Below, one piece after another: positions 34,663 to 47,440 of a DNA stretch of 64,000 bases; the first letter of the stretch is position 1, and every line of letters begins with the position of its first letter. The stretch lies in assembly GCA_019321725.1 (NCBI GenBank), contig CM033107.1:17041445-17105444 (forward strand), in the 5' to 3' direction. The DNA comes from Paulownia fortunei (lineage: Eukaryota > Streptophyta > Magnoliopsida > Lamiales > Paulowniaceae). The position numbers and the translations under genes were made by a program. A model generated the notes under the pieces. That model had not been told where the DNA came from, ran no database searches, and saw only the letters and a list, made by a program, of their open reading frames with translations.

Positions 34663-37376
34663 ATTTCTAGAAAATCTCATATGGACATAATATAAGTAAT
34701 CAACATTAAATTGAAATAAGAATAAAATGATGTTTATCAATAATGGATATCGATGGGATATATAGATTATAATTTTGAAGTGTTAAAGTTGTTGCTAGTA
34801 AGCTTATACGGCTTGATTCAATTTCATCCAAGTATTTCAAAAGTATATATTGGTAAATTGCATATTTGGGACATTGGACATAAGATAATATGATTCAAAG
34901 GTGATATTACAATATTCATTTATGTATAAGATTATATAATTTTTAATATGGACAATTATTTAAGAATCGGGTGACAATCGGGTAAGAAATTAAATGAATG
35001 GCTAGGAAATTAGCTTATGAATTATCTATGGGATCTTGTGGTAATTAAAATAGGATGTAATAAAATTAATGTATAGTAAGACGCATCTGATCTAGGCTTG
35101 AAATATGGGTGAAAGATCAGATTTATAACACAACTTGCCACCTCATGGTTGCTACCAAGCTTAAGCAAGCACCTCAAGTGCCACCTCAAGCTTTCCTTCA
35201 CTCAGCCATTTACCCATGACCCCCAACTATTTTTTAGTTATTATCAGGGTCCAAAATCATGTCAAAATCTCTCTGAGCTGGTTCTAAGTGATTCCAAGTG
35301 ATAGAAAAGGGCAAAGGAAGCAAAAGGAAGTAATAATCATGAGTAGAAGCTGAAACTGACATATGTGAGGTTCATCTAATGTTTTGACATTGCTTTTTAT
35401 ATAATTTGAGGGTTTTGTGTTTTATTAAGATTCTTATCTTGTTCATGATGATGTTAGAGGTTATTTATAGGATTATTATGTATAAAATAATGATTTGTGG
35501 TTGCAAACACATAATAGAACCACTAAGGGGCAGAATATGTGCATATGTTGATTTCTAGTTTATTGAGCTTGAAATATGCAAGAAACCTTGGTTAAATCCT
35601 ATATTTATCATCATGAACATGTTTATGCATGAGTTATTATTATGTATATAGGTTTGGATAGCTTAGGAATTAAAACATGGCATGATAATTAAAGAGATGT
35701 TCAAAACTCTCACCATCGAATTTTAGATTTTGTCCTCTATGGATGGGACTTGTTTTACAGTACTAAATCCATTATTTTTTGGCAATAATATGACCTAGTT
35801 GTCTCTGTGTATATGTTATCTAAGTGGGGTAAAAAGTGGGAGTGATTGAATTTACTTAAGGGTGCCAAAACCATTAATGTCATGAAGTGCGCAAAACTAT
35901 CAAAGTAGGAAAAAACTATTTCAGTATGCTGTGAATGGAGCAGAACTTGGGATGCTATATCCTTGAGTTTCAGCCATTATATGACATGGTTACATTTTTC
36001 TTGATGTTAGCTAAGTGTGATAAAAATTAGGGAGTGAATGAATATGTCTAAAGGTATAAAAATCATCATGCAAATTAATATGGCAACAAGAAAATATGAA
36101 GTTGTGAATCTGTCCCATTTGGTTCATTAACATGTTCCAACATAGATGTGGTTAATTTGATCCCTAAATTTTAGGGGGATGTTATAAAAGTTATAATACA
36201 TCAATTAAGTGAGGTTTGCGTACATTTAAGATATGGAATAAAGATGCGTGGAAGTTTGTATTTGGTTATAGTTTCTAAGTGGTAAGGTAGTTTAATCAGA
36301 TTGAGATTCACGATCTTTATACTACATTAGGTATAATGAACTTGTTAATTGAGGATGGTGATTGATATCTTGTATTTTTATATATTATTTCACAAATAGG
36401 GTTAGGGAGTAATACTTAAGAAACCTAAAAGTAATACAACCGATCAAAGGTAAGTAAAGATCTATTTGCGACTACAATGCATAAACATTGTATATTTTGA
36501 AGCACTTATATCTAATGTGTTGATTATATTTAAATTGATTGGATGACAAGTATAGTATGTATTTTAAGAGTCTTATGATTTTTAAAAAATATTGAAAGCA
36601 AGATGACTTGCATTTCATATTGAACATACCATTCATAAGCATTTATATGTGCATGCACGGCATATGAGTATAGTTGAGGTTCTTGTAGGCATGATATGAT
36701 TTGAGACATGATTTTCAGAAAAAAAAATATTTTAGTTGGCCACTACTAGTGTACCGAGGCATGTGAGGCATGCTTAAGTGATATTTTGGGGTGCTGTGAG
36801 TGTTACTTCTCAGATAATCATAGGGGTTGACAGGGGGTGTGCCTCTGGTGGTCACGAGAGGGTAGGCCACTTGACTGTGCCCTTATTGATTCCGCTGGTG
36901 GGAAGACTTCTGAGGATGTATCTTTGGTGATCCCAAGCGATAGCCCTTGGATTGAGTCAATTTGTTTATAGCCATGTGATTATTGATATTGTTCAGAGAT
37001 TTATCCAATGTATAGCAGGTAGGCCAAGGCCCCAGTGATGGAAAATGATTTTGAATGAAATGTTTTGGTTCAAGAGCTTGCATTCCTAGCATAATTTTAT
37101 AGAGATGCATTGCACATATGTTAGTTTATCTCCTCATCATACATGATTTATATATTGAATGTTAACTCATGTAGTTCATGCATTGTAGGTGAGTATGGTG
37201 ATATCTGAGACTTTGAGGCTTACTGGGCCAATTGATGGAGCTCCTAGAGGCTTCTGAGGATCACTGTACATAGATGATGACATGTTAGGTTGTATTGTGG
37301 GCATATTCTAATTTTTAACATTCATTATTATTATATAAATTACTGACTATATATAAGGGCTACAAGAGTCATGGTA
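34534..37376. repeat. 2.9-kb-family LTR, 3'-truncated (copy A)
   Basis: It starts with a degenerate TGTAATATAAAAGCC (TGTGATACCCGAGCC in the intact copy at 6193). It then follows that LTR through 'tactcac.tgg', the repeated 'aaaaactgtca' and 'ctgtgaaggga' region and the 'gcatgcac' region to about 37320. The terminal part is missing. Confidence 0.82.
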
Positions 37377-37612
37377 TCCAAGAGAGGATTTCTCCTTATG
37401 AATCATGGTATCCCTTTCTCTAAGTCTATGCCCTAAAGACTCCTAAGGAAAGAGAAATGATGACTCACATACCTCCTACATCCGCCATTAGAAGCATAAT
37501 GTATGCCATGCTATGTACTAGGCTTGATGCCATATATCTTTTGAGTCTCATGAGCAGATATCAATATCTAGGCGAATAATATTGAAAAGCCATAAAAACG
37601 ATCATCAAGTAC

Positions 37613-37996
37613 TTGCAAAGGACTAAGTATCCATTCTTGGTTTATGGTAATGGAGAGCTGAAACTAAAAGGTTTTACAAATTCTAGTTTTCAGTCTAATG
37701 TAGATGATTCGAAGTCAATGTCTAGATTCATATTCACCATAAATGGTGGAGCGGTTAGCTGGAAGAGTTTCAAGCAAGAGATGACTGCAAATTCCAGCAC
37801 CGAAGAATACATTTCTATATATGATGCTACAAAGGAAGATGTTTGGCTGAGAAAATTTGTTAAATCGTGTAATATACAAGCCTCACACTACTCACTTGGT
37901 CTATATAATTCATGCATTACATATTATTCATATGTGTTTGCATTAAAACTAGCATGGCATGATCCGTTTTACCTTATAATTATATTTGATCATTAA
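37613..37996 (+). pseudogene. Chimeric ORF: copia RNase H read into LTR (copy B)
   Basis: This is the duplicate of 34279-34662, also 127 codons and ending at the same stop. About a dozen residues differ (for example SWKSFKQEM here against SQKSFKQEM in copy A). W is the usual residue in copia RNase H, so copy B is closer to the ancestral state at this position. Part of the tandem duplication, not a functional gene. Confidence 0.8.
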
Positions 37997-40043
37997 ATCT
38001 CTAGAAAATCTCATATGGACATAATATAAGTAATCAACATTAAATTTAAATAAGAATAAAATGATGTTTATCAATAATGGATATCGATGGGATATATAGA
38101 TTATAATTTTGAAGTGTTAAAGTTGTTGCTAGTAAGCTTATACGGCTTGATTCAATTTCATCCAAGTATTTCAAAAGTATATATTGGTAAATTGCATATT
38201 TGGGACATTGGACATAAGATAATATGATTCAAAGGTGATATTACAATATTCATTTATGTATAAGATTATATAATTTTTAATATGGACAATTATTTAAGAA
38301 TCGGGTGACAATCGGGTAAGTAATTAAATGAATGGCTAGGAAATTAGCTTATGAATTATCTATGGGATCTTGTGGTAATTAAAATAGGATGTAATAAAAT
38401 TAATGTATAGTAAGACGCATCTGATCCAGGCTTGAAATATGGGTGAAAGATCAGATTTATAACACAACTTGCCACCTCATGGTTGCTACCAAGCTTAAGC
38501 AAGCACCTCAAGTGCCACCTCAAGCTTTCCTTCACTCAGCCATTTACCCATGACCCCCAACTATTTTTTAGTTATTATCAGGGTCCAAAATCATGTCAAA
38601 ATCTCTCTAAGCTGGTTCTAAGTGATTCCAAGTGATAGAAAAGGGCAAAGGAAGCAAAAGGAAGTAATAATCATGAGTAGAAGCTGAAACTGACATATGT
38701 GAGGTTCATCTAATGTTTTGACATTACTTTTTATATAATTTGAGGGTTTTGTTTTTTCTTAAGATTCTTATCTTGTTCATGATGACTTTAGAGGTTATTT
38801 ATTGGGTTATTATGCATGAAAGAATGATTTGTGGTTGCAAACACATAATAGAACCACTAAGGGGCAGAATCTATGTGTATGTTGATTTCTAGTTTATTGA
38901 GCTTGAAATATGCAAGAAACCTTAGGTAAATCCTATATTTATCATCGTGAACGTGTTTATACAGGAGTTATGATTATGCATATAGGTTTTTATAGCTTAG
39001 GAATTAAAATATGGCATGATAATTAAAGAGATGTTCAAAACTGTCACCATCGAATTTCAGATTCTGTCCTCTGGGAATGGGACTTGTTTTACAGTACTAA
39101 ATCCATTATTTTTGGAAATAATATGACCTAGTTGTCTCTTTTATATGTTATCTAATTGTGGTAAAAATTTGGGAGTGATTGAATTACTTAAGGGTGCCAA
39201 AACCATTAATGTCATGAAGTGCGCAAAACTGTCACGGTAGGAAAAATCTGTTTCAGTATGCTGTGAAGGGAGCTAAAATTGGGATGCTATATCCGTGAGT
39301 TTTAGTCATTCTATCATATGTTTACATTGATTTTGATGTTAGCTAACTGTGATAAAAATTAGGGAGTGAATGAATATGTCTAAGGGTATCAAAATCATCA
39401 TGCAAATTAATATGACAGCAAGAAAATGTGAAGTTGTGAATCTGCCCCATTTGGTTCATTAATATGTTCCAACATAGATGTGGTTAATTTGATCCCTAAA
39501 TTTTGCGGGGATGTTATAAGAGTTATAAAACACCAATTAAGTGAGGTTAGTATACATTTAAGATGTAGTACAAAGATATGTACAAGGTTGTATTTCGTTA
39601 TAGTTTCTAAGTGGTAAGGTTGTTTAATTAAATTGAGATTCAAGATTGTTATACAACATTAGATATAATGAACTTGTTAATTGAGGATGGTGGTTGATAT
39701 CTTGTATTTTTACAAATTGTTTCAGATTTAGGGTTTGGGAGTAATACTTAAGAAACCTAGAAGTAACACACAACCGATCAAAGGTAAATAAAGATCCATT
39801 AACATAGTATGTCTTTACTGTAAATAAGTATGTAAATATTGGGTCGTTGTGGATGTTGTGCTTTTATATAAATACCGATCCTACTATATACATGATATGT
39901 GTGAGAAAGTATTTTAAACAGGGTTGTGCATGTAAGAAATGATTTATCTTTTCTTAAAGTGTTACAAGTAAAAAATTCGCACACAGGGTCTATCATGTTA
40001 AATTATACAATATATATCTAGTTGTTGAATAGTGGGTGTTACA
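37868..40043. repeat. 2.9-kb-family LTR with internal deletion (copy B)
   Basis: Same start as copy A. The LTR middle is deleted between about 39800 and 39810. The terminal 230 bases, which match 8855-9087, end GTGGGTGTTACA at 40043. Length 2176 bp. The flanks AATCG and GAGCC do not match. Confidence 0.82.
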
Positions 40044-40572
40044 GAGCCCTATTTAATTAATCACATTAATTAAATTAATCCAACCCTTGGATTATTTCTT
40101 AGGCAAGAAATGGACTTGTCCGAGTTTGTGTGTGGTCGGTTCATCCATATGCTAGTGGTTAACTCACAATGTTTTTGACTATATTCAACTTTAATTATTT
40201 CAATTATTTAATCAACTTAATTAATCATCTTGGAATTAACCTATTAATTTAAATAACATCACCAATCATGGTTAACGTCTAGCAATACGCCATGAAGACC
40301 CAGACACAGGTTAAAAGGCAAATTTTCTAATTAAGAATATTGTGCAAGTCCGGTCCTTCCATCATTTAATCTTCCAATTGAGCCTAAGGTGTAGATTATT
40401 AATGGAAACCCTAATAGTTCATTTCTTTGAAACCATTCCAAGTATCCTTATTCATCGATGCTAATTAGGAAACCTATTTCCTAATTACTCATCCCAACCA
40501 GGGCCATGAAATTTAGAATCAGGTACAACAAAAATCATAGAAAATTCACCTATTTTGCAAGATAGGAGATCA
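40044..40572 (-). repeat. Fragment of long copia LTR (inverted)
   Basis: ATTAATTAA-rich sequence and the 'cttggaattaacctattaattt' and 'aaaccctaatag' blocks match the inverted long copia LTRs, but with more divergence than the neighbour at 40573. No ends are visible. Confidence 0.65.
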
Positions 40573-42765
40573 TGTTGGGTTCGCGTGATTCTAGAAAATG
40601 TATATGTAGTAGAATTTAAATTTTTTTAAAACATAAAAAAGCATTACATCACATGTTATAAAAACAAAACCCATAAACTTTTCATGATTACTCAATTGTG
40701 TGTTTTCTAATACCTAGAGCATGAATGTTTCAAAAAACTTTACCATTATTTGCACTCCATTGGTAGAAGATGCATGAAATGATCTAAATCATTTTCTCTC
40801 CATGAACTTCTTCGTGAATTTTGAATTCATCCACGAACTACTTTCGCGAATCTTGATTTTGTACCTTTCTTCTTGGAAGTAATTTGTTTATAGTCTTAAG
40901 TGTTACTCCTTTAAGCATATCCACAAGTTGGAGTTTTTCACACCAATTGAATCCATGCTACTAGATTCAAAAGCCTATTCTACAATAGAATTTGTGGAGT
41001 TCAATTCTTAAATCAACTAGTGAATAAAAGAATTGAACCGGAACCTTTTGATGAAAAAAAAGAATCAAAGAAGAGGATGAAGGGGGCAGTTTTCTTGCTT
41101 TGTTGTTGGCCTATTTTTACTTCTTGAAGCCTCACAAAATTAGCCACAAGGGGGGTCATTATATAAGACTTCTCCAATCCTGGTCCCATATGGTTTCCAC
41201 TTGCTCATTTCCTTATTTTATTCGCATTTCCATCAAACTCTAAGGCAAGTTTAATTCTTGTAACTAAACATCTTAATGGGCCTCCTATGAGCCAATTAAC
41301 TTGGGTTTGGACTTTAATTAATTCATATCAATTAAATAAATCCAACTTAATTAATTGATCTAATCAATTAATTAATTGGTTCCACTTGAGCTTTCTAATC
41401 ATATTCTAACTAATTAATAATCTTATTATTTAAAATGCACAATTTAATTAATTGATCATATCAAAATTAACTTGATCATATGTAGGGCTCTTAATCATAT
41501 TTAGTCCAATAAAATAACCATGTTATTTAATCAGATAATTTAATTTAAATCCTTAAATTAATTTATACCCTACTTAATTAATTATCATATCAAAAAATTA
41601 ATTAGCTACACATAGGCTCCCTAATCTTATTAGTTCCAATTAAATAATTATATTACTTAATTAAATAAATTGATTTAACTCCTTGCATTAATTTGAACCC
41701 AAATTAATTAATTTCCATTTATTTGATCCAATGCTTCGATATATTTTAGCTTGAAGTCTATTCTTTTAAACTTAGTATGTGACCCAAGTTCACTCTAAGT
41801 TAGACGTGGCTCACAATTCTTGGGACTTAGTTGAAATTTTTAATTATTTTGATTAATTAATCCAATTAATTAATCCTCTTGGAATTAACCTATCAGTTTC
41901 AAGAACCCATAAGTCATGGGAAGCACCTAGTGGTACATCATGACTTTTAGTCTTAGGTGTGTGAAACTATTCCAATACGAATACCATAGAAGTATGGTTA
42001 GAAAACTTATTCCAATTAGTTAAAACCCTAATAGCTTAATAACTATGTATCCATTCCTAGTAGCTTGAGTCGATAATAAACAAGTATAAAACCCCACATT
42101 TAATTTCCATCCAGACTTGGCCAAGAATTTTAGAGTCAAGTATAGTGGAACACATAGGGGATTCACCTATTCATTTAGATAGGTGATGGATCATTTGTTG
42201 GCCACTCATTAATCTCTATATTAACCTCCATACATAAAGATGTTACACCCAATATAAACCCCTTGTGGTTGTTATTCAATTGAGAAATACATCAAAGTGC
42301 AACATGTCATGCACAAGGTTACAATGGTATCTCAAGTCCAAGGACTAATTATTACACTATCATAACAAGGAAATTCCCATTCGACAATAGAATATTTCTA
42401 ATTTGTAATTTTTAGGTGGGGTAGTTCAGTGTACTTGTTCCCCAACAAGCACCTGCATACAAATACTAGTGTCTCTATGTCTATGCCCATGGAACAAGAC
42501 ATCCTCTTTTAAAGTCTGCATCTTATGCGCAAGTCTCAGTGGGATCATTGATATACTATCTCAATGATCCTGGACTTGGAACATTCTAAGACCATAAGTT
42601 TTCAAATATATTCTACGATCGTCATCATGACCACGCCCCATAGCTATATGTGATCTATGAACTTTCATCTAATTCTTATGATGAATTTAAGATGAAGAAT
42701 ATCATTAAAATGATATTAGTATGAATACAATTAATTCATAAGAGTATAAGAATGGCTAAATCAAT
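40573..42765 (-). repeat. Long copia LTR (inverted), outer end lost
   Basis: It starts TGTTGGGTTCGCGTG (the inverted LTR end) and follows the inverted LTR through the ATTAATTAA runs (41320-41880) and the 'gccattc..ttgttccc.aacaagcacc' block (42440) to 'cataagagtataagaatggcta'. The last 30-40 bases (the LTR start) are missing where gypsy sequence begins. Confidence 0.85.
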
Positions 42766-43314
42766 CCTTTTATTTCTTAGTTACATCACTACCCTTTAGC
42801 CCCATTACAATATTTGTTGAAGACCTTTTGATTTCGTGTGGTGCGTTCAGTGTAGTGGAGATTTGCACCAAAAGAAGAGTCTATGATGTTTAACTTTTCT
42901 GTTAGAAATTGGGTGATGGTTTTTGTAAGGTTTTATGAGAATTCATTTATTTGAAGCATGCATAGTTTTGTCACTGTTGACATTAACTATCCACACACAC
43001 ACTTGAGTATGCTTATTGTGGAAATGTATTGACTTTTGAATGACTAAGAGTTAAAGTCAACACTTGTTTAATTTCATTTCCCTATTACTTTGTTGCTTCA
43101 TGAGAATAATAGTTGGAAGATAGTTATTATATATGTTTGTAGGTATCACTTCTGGAAACCCTTACGAGACTATAACTCGTCCTTTATGGGCTACCTAGGG
43201 GTTTAAAAGCTTGTTGCATATACTAAATCCAATCGTGATTTCCTACGAAAGTGGATTAGTTTAGGTTTGTTTTAGGCTTACTCGAGGACAAGCCAGGTTA
43301 AGTGTGGGGAAATT
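42766..43314 (+). other. Gypsy 3' internal region and polypurine tract
   Basis: This non-coding sequence just before a gypsy LTR is homologous to 46415-46952 and, inverted, 59497-59720. It ends 'ctcgaggacaagccagg' followed by 'ttaagtgtggggaaatt', the polypurine tract typical of Tat/Athila elements. It therefore belongs to an element whose 3' LTR is 43315-44891. Confidence 0.8.
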
Positions 43315-44891
43315 TGGTAAGTGCATATTTTTGTATCAAATACTTTATACATTTCTTGTTTTATTCTTGTTAATATTATTGTTTTATTAATATTTTGTGT
43401 TAGAGAATCAATGAATATAAAAAGATCAAAAGAAACATGTTTCCAAACTTGTGCAGTTTTTGTATTTTGAGCATAGCTTTATGATCAAAATCCTTATGGA
43501 CCTAAAGCTTGTTTCATTTGAAAGCCAAGTGATACAAGTACAACTTTTCTGCTGGAAGTTCATCCCAATTCAGTCTTGATTATAGCAAAAAATTTATCCA
43601 AGTGGTTGCACAAAATAAATCACCAAAATTCGGATCAGAGTTCAGCCCAATATTGATTTATTTTGGACTTAAATTTGGATATGTTATACATAAGAGATAA
43701 ATAAAAAGTTTTCTGAAGATAATATGGTGAGAAAATATGTCAAAATGGTAAAAACATAGGCTGCAAGTTGCTGCTGTTGTTAAAGGATGACTCTTGGACA
43801 TGATTCGATAATTTAATCATATCTCCTTTATCCGATAGCCAAATTTAACAAATGATATATGAAAATATATCAACACTGAAATATTTACAATTTTTGTTCT
43901 TTACGCATCATCAAAATCTGGTTGTATCTGATCTAAAAATGCAATTCAATTTGGTAGGTGAGGACTTGGTGTAACAACTTACCAACTTTTGGCAACTAGC
44001 ATACCACTTGATTAACCCCTCCATTATTTATTTGGCTTCTAGCTTATTCCAAGTACTATAAATAGGCCATGTATTAAGCTTGTAAGAGAGGGGGGTAGAG
44101 GATTTATTTAGGCTAAGTTTTCTAGTTTGTATATTTTCTAGTAATGTAAGTTTTCTAGTAGTAATAGAAATGCATTCTCTAGTTTGTCTTATATTTTTAG
44201 TCTTTGCTACTTTTATTATGTATTTCTAAATTTTATTTTACTAAGGAAAAATAGTGAACCTCTTGATGCAGGAAGAGGAATGGTTATAACGGTAGAAAAT
44301 ATTTAAGTATGTTTTATTATTTTGAGTTTTGATCTAAACCCTACTTGTTTTGTGGTGATTCTTAATTTATGTATCTCCAATGGCACAACAAATACTTGGG
44401 TTCATTTAGCTTATTGTACGGTTTTACCACATCGACTAATAATGTGAAATCTTGATTTGTTGTTGACAGAGGTGTGCAAAAATGCTTGATCCCATAAACA
44501 AGTGTTGGCATTAAGAGATAATTTATAATAGTAAGACAATATCATGATTACCTTATTGCATGAGCTATTTGATAATGTCTTCCCATTGGAACCTTCATTA
44601 TATATGGATTCCAATAGTGGGACTTAATAGAGGTAAAATATATAAATAATCATTTCTCTCTCCAAAAGTCAAGAGTGGATCCCTAATCTTCAGTACTTTT
44701 ATTACTTTGATTTTTTTTTAGTTACAACATTCATTAATTGTCCATATACTTTGATTCACATAAATCCCAATTTTTTAAAATTATAATCCTGAATTCTTCA
44801 AGCATCTTTCCTGTGGATCGACCTCAAACTAACGAGAAATTTATTACTTAATACAACTTGTACTTAGGTTTGCAACCTTAAAGTTATAGCA
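43315..44891 (+). repeat. Complete gypsy LTR (1577 bp)
   Basis: It starts TGGTAAGTGCATATTTTTG after a polypurine tract and ends AAAGTTATAGCA. A TATA box CTATAAATA is at 44056-44064. It is the same family as 26700-28242. It serves as 3' LTR of the sequence on its left and is directly followed on its right by a LOG retrocopy and a second gypsy 3' region, so it may also have been the 5' LTR of that unit. Confidence 0.88.
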
Positions 44892-45290
44892 TAACCATCG
44901 AAAATGAGCTAAAAGTGTCACATATTTAGGATAGAATGCCTAGCATGTTAAACAATGTGAATGCATTCATCATTCGACCTCATGGTTTTGGTTTATTAGA
45001 GGAATTATTCCAAGTTGTCTCTTAGGCACAACTCAACATTCATTTGAAACCTGTTGGTATTTTTAATGTTAATGGTTTGTTTGATGGTTTGCTATCTTTT
45101 GTAGATCATGCTGCAGAAAAAGGTTTCACCGTGTACGAGACAAATTGTCATTTCTACTCCAACACCTGACCAACAGATTGATCAACTTCTAGCATATATG
45201 CTAGAACCTGATCCAGCCTTAGCTCCTGTGGATTGGTCCAACAGGGACAATGGTCGAAAATGCAAAATGAGTTTGATTCTCAGCCTGTAA
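44892..45290 (+). pseudogene. LOG: LOG cytokinin-activating enzyme retrocopy, C-terminal part (copy 1)
   Basis: This is a piece of a LONELY GUY-type cytokinin riboside 5'-monophosphate phosphoribohydrolase, the enzyme that releases active cytokinin bases from their nucleotides. Translation gives a 'DRMPSMLNNVNAFI' helix, 'PHGFGLLEELFQVVS' (the family's PGGxGTxEE motif, degraded), a stop at the Trp position, '[17 protein letters not shown]' and '[16 protein letters not shown]'. A frameshift near 45120 leads to '[18 protein letters not shown]' and 'PVDWSNRDNGRK', then a TAA stop at 45288. No introns interrupt these segments, although plant LOG genes normally have several, so it derives from an mRNA. 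The N-terminal half is missing, and its place is taken by the LTR end. It shares the element's sense orientation. Recognition as LOG is confident; it cannot be active. Confidence 0.88.
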
Positions 45291-46952
45291 AATTTATCTT
45301 TAATAGTTTCAACTGATAGTATACATATTGTGTTGTTTCAGCGTTATTTTCCAATAAATCACATTTCAGGTAATATATTCTAAACTCTACTTTTCTATCT
45401 ATTTTCGACATTGCGGACAATATCTCGATTAGGTTGGAATATGGGATAGTTGATATAATGTCCTGTATATTCAAAGTGTGTTTTTCTATTTATTTTTTAA
45501 ATTCAAACGTATTTTCTTTTGGGTCCGTTGAAACCATGAAAAAGGGTAACAGAGTAAAGGATAACTTTAACACTATTCAGACGTACCCTATATTGTTTTT
45601 GCATAAGATGGCAAGTTTGTGAAGTTTTAACAAAATTTTATGAATTGTCATTTTTTGTCAAGTCGTAGCACGAATAGTATGGTTTGATTGTTGATGAGTG
45701 TTGTTTTGAACTTTGATTATTCTTTGATTAATATATTTTTGTGAGAATTATACTCAAATATTTTTGCAAAAATAGTTATGTTATTCGGTGTGGAGACAAG
45801 TATGTTAAAATAGGTAGTTCTTATGCCCTCACTTTAATCATCACTTGGATTTTCAATATGCAGGGGTTGAGTGTTAGAACTTTTTTTTTGTCTATCGAGG
45901 TAAACGAATGATTGATCACCACTTGAAAAATGATTAAAGCATTAGGCTTTCTAGCACCCTGGCCAAATTAGCTTGTTTTCTATGTGATATTCCAAGAGAC
46001 ATTCCCATAGTGAGCCAGTTGAGTCTTTCAATAAAGAAATCTTTTTCTGTGGTAATCATATCTTCTTACTTAGCCTAAATAAACTATTGTCTTACCCTTG
46101 TTCTAAAAATGATTTGGAGCTTAAGAGACATTTCATTGACAAGGTGAGCTTGCAAAAGAATTTTTTGTTGAAATAGAAGATAAGTATGGGGGAGTTTCTC
46201 TTCTAGAAAAAAGTCACAAAGTGTTAAAAATATTATGAGCTGCAACTAAAAATGGGATATTGCAAAATCAATAAGAATGATGAAGAGGGGTCCAATTCAA
46301 TAACAATAGGCTCTAGTGTTGAAATTCGTTGAGTATGAGAATTCTTCATTGATAAATTCTATGTCTCTAATCCCATAATTTTTTTAGAATTTTCGTTGCA
46401 TCCTATCCTTTTATTTTTTAGCCACATCTCTATCTTTTGGCCCCATTACAACCTTTGTTGAATACATTTTGATTTCGTGTGGTGCCTTCAGTGTTATGGA
46501 GATTTATACCAAATAAAGAGTCTATGATGTTTAACTCTTCCATTAGAGATTGGGTGATGGTTTCTTGAGATTCTATGGGATTTCACTTGTTTGAAGCATG
46601 CATAGTTTCATCACTGTTGACATTAAAAATTCACACACACACTTGAGTATACTTATTATGGAAATGTATGGACCTTTGAATGGCCAAGGGTTAGATTCAA
46701 CACTTTGATTTTATTTCCATATTACTTTATTGCTTCATGAGAATAATGGCTACAAGTTAGTTATCATAGTTGTTTGTGGGTATCATCACTGAAAACCCTC
46801 ACAAGACTATAACTCGTCCTTTATGGGCCACCTAAGGGTTTAAAGGCTTGTTGCATATACTAAATACAATCGTGATTTTTTATGAAAGTGGATTAGTTTA
46901 TGTTTGTTTTAGGCTTGCTCGAGAACGAATAAGGGTTAAGTGTGGGAGAATT
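45291..46952 (+). other. Gypsy 3' region downstream of LOG copy 1
   Basis: Non-coding sequence, homologous over its whole length to the inverted region 59497-60855 after LOG copy 2. Shared blocks include 'ttttgggtccgttgaaaccatga', 'tttgacatgc.ggggttgag'-like sequence near 45865, 'gagacattccattgacaagg' near 46125 and the final 'ctcgagaacgaataagggtt' with a polypurine tract at 46936-46950. Blocks such as 'agtgagccagttgagtctttca' resemble the decayed 3' part of Tat/Athila elements. No open frame is convincing. Confidence 0.75.
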
Positions 46953-47440
46953 TGATAAGTGCTTATTTTGACATATTTTTGTATCAAATCATTTATACTT
47001 TCCTTGCTTTATTCTTGTTAATATTATATTTTTATTAATATTTTGTTTTAGAAATCAATGAATAAAAAAAGATCAAAAAAGCTAAAATAAAACCAAAGAA
47101 GACAACACATTTCGTGAGCATATTGGGAGATAATATTTCATTAAATCAAATAAGCATCACATTAGAAGAAAAAAATTATTTTTGCCTAAGTCCATCATGT
47201 GTAGATCAAAATATATGTAAGAAAACACTTGGACTTTGCAAGTGATTGGAAGGCTTGCATTAAATTCAATATAAGCATGTTTTTATATTTATGTAATTTT
47301 TGTATTTTAGGCATAACTCCATAATCAAAAGCCTTATGGACTTGATTCTAGCTTTATTTGAAAGTCAACAGATAGAACTATAACTTTGTTGTTGGAAGCT
47401 CAGCCTAATTCAACATTGATTATAACAGAAAATTCATCCA
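46953..47440 (+). repeat. Gypsy LTR, 5' part (variant with extra sequence)
   Basis: It starts TGATAAGTGCTTATTTTGAC after a polypurine tract and follows the LTR of 43315. About 190 extra bases are present at 47090-47270 compared with that copy. Homology stops near 47440, so the promoter half is missing. Confidence 0.8.

Larger units (their letters stand above)
34044..37376 (+). repeat. Tandem duplication, copy A
   Basis: A unit that begins in copia pol (tccaagaga.gatttctcc) and contains RNase H plus most of a 2.9-kb-family LTR is repeated directly downstream at 37377, with an offset of 3333-3334 bases. Copy A keeps the LTR middle (36480-37370) but lacks the last 200 or so bases of the LTR. 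Confidence 0.9.
37377..40043 (+). repeat. Tandem duplication, copy B
   Basis: This is the second copy of the unit. It is very similar to copy A from 37377 to about 39795; some stretches (for example 37996-38700 against 34662-35370) differ at only a few positions. It lacks the LTR section present in A at about 36480-37370, but has the LTR end (39810-40043, ending GTGTTACA) that A lacks. Copies A and B therefore complement each other. Confidence 0.9.

Noticed and set aside
44892..45290. LOG sequence considered as a live host gene exon cluster
   Set aside because: It has stops, a frameshift, no N-terminal half and no splice sites, and it is joined to an LTR end.
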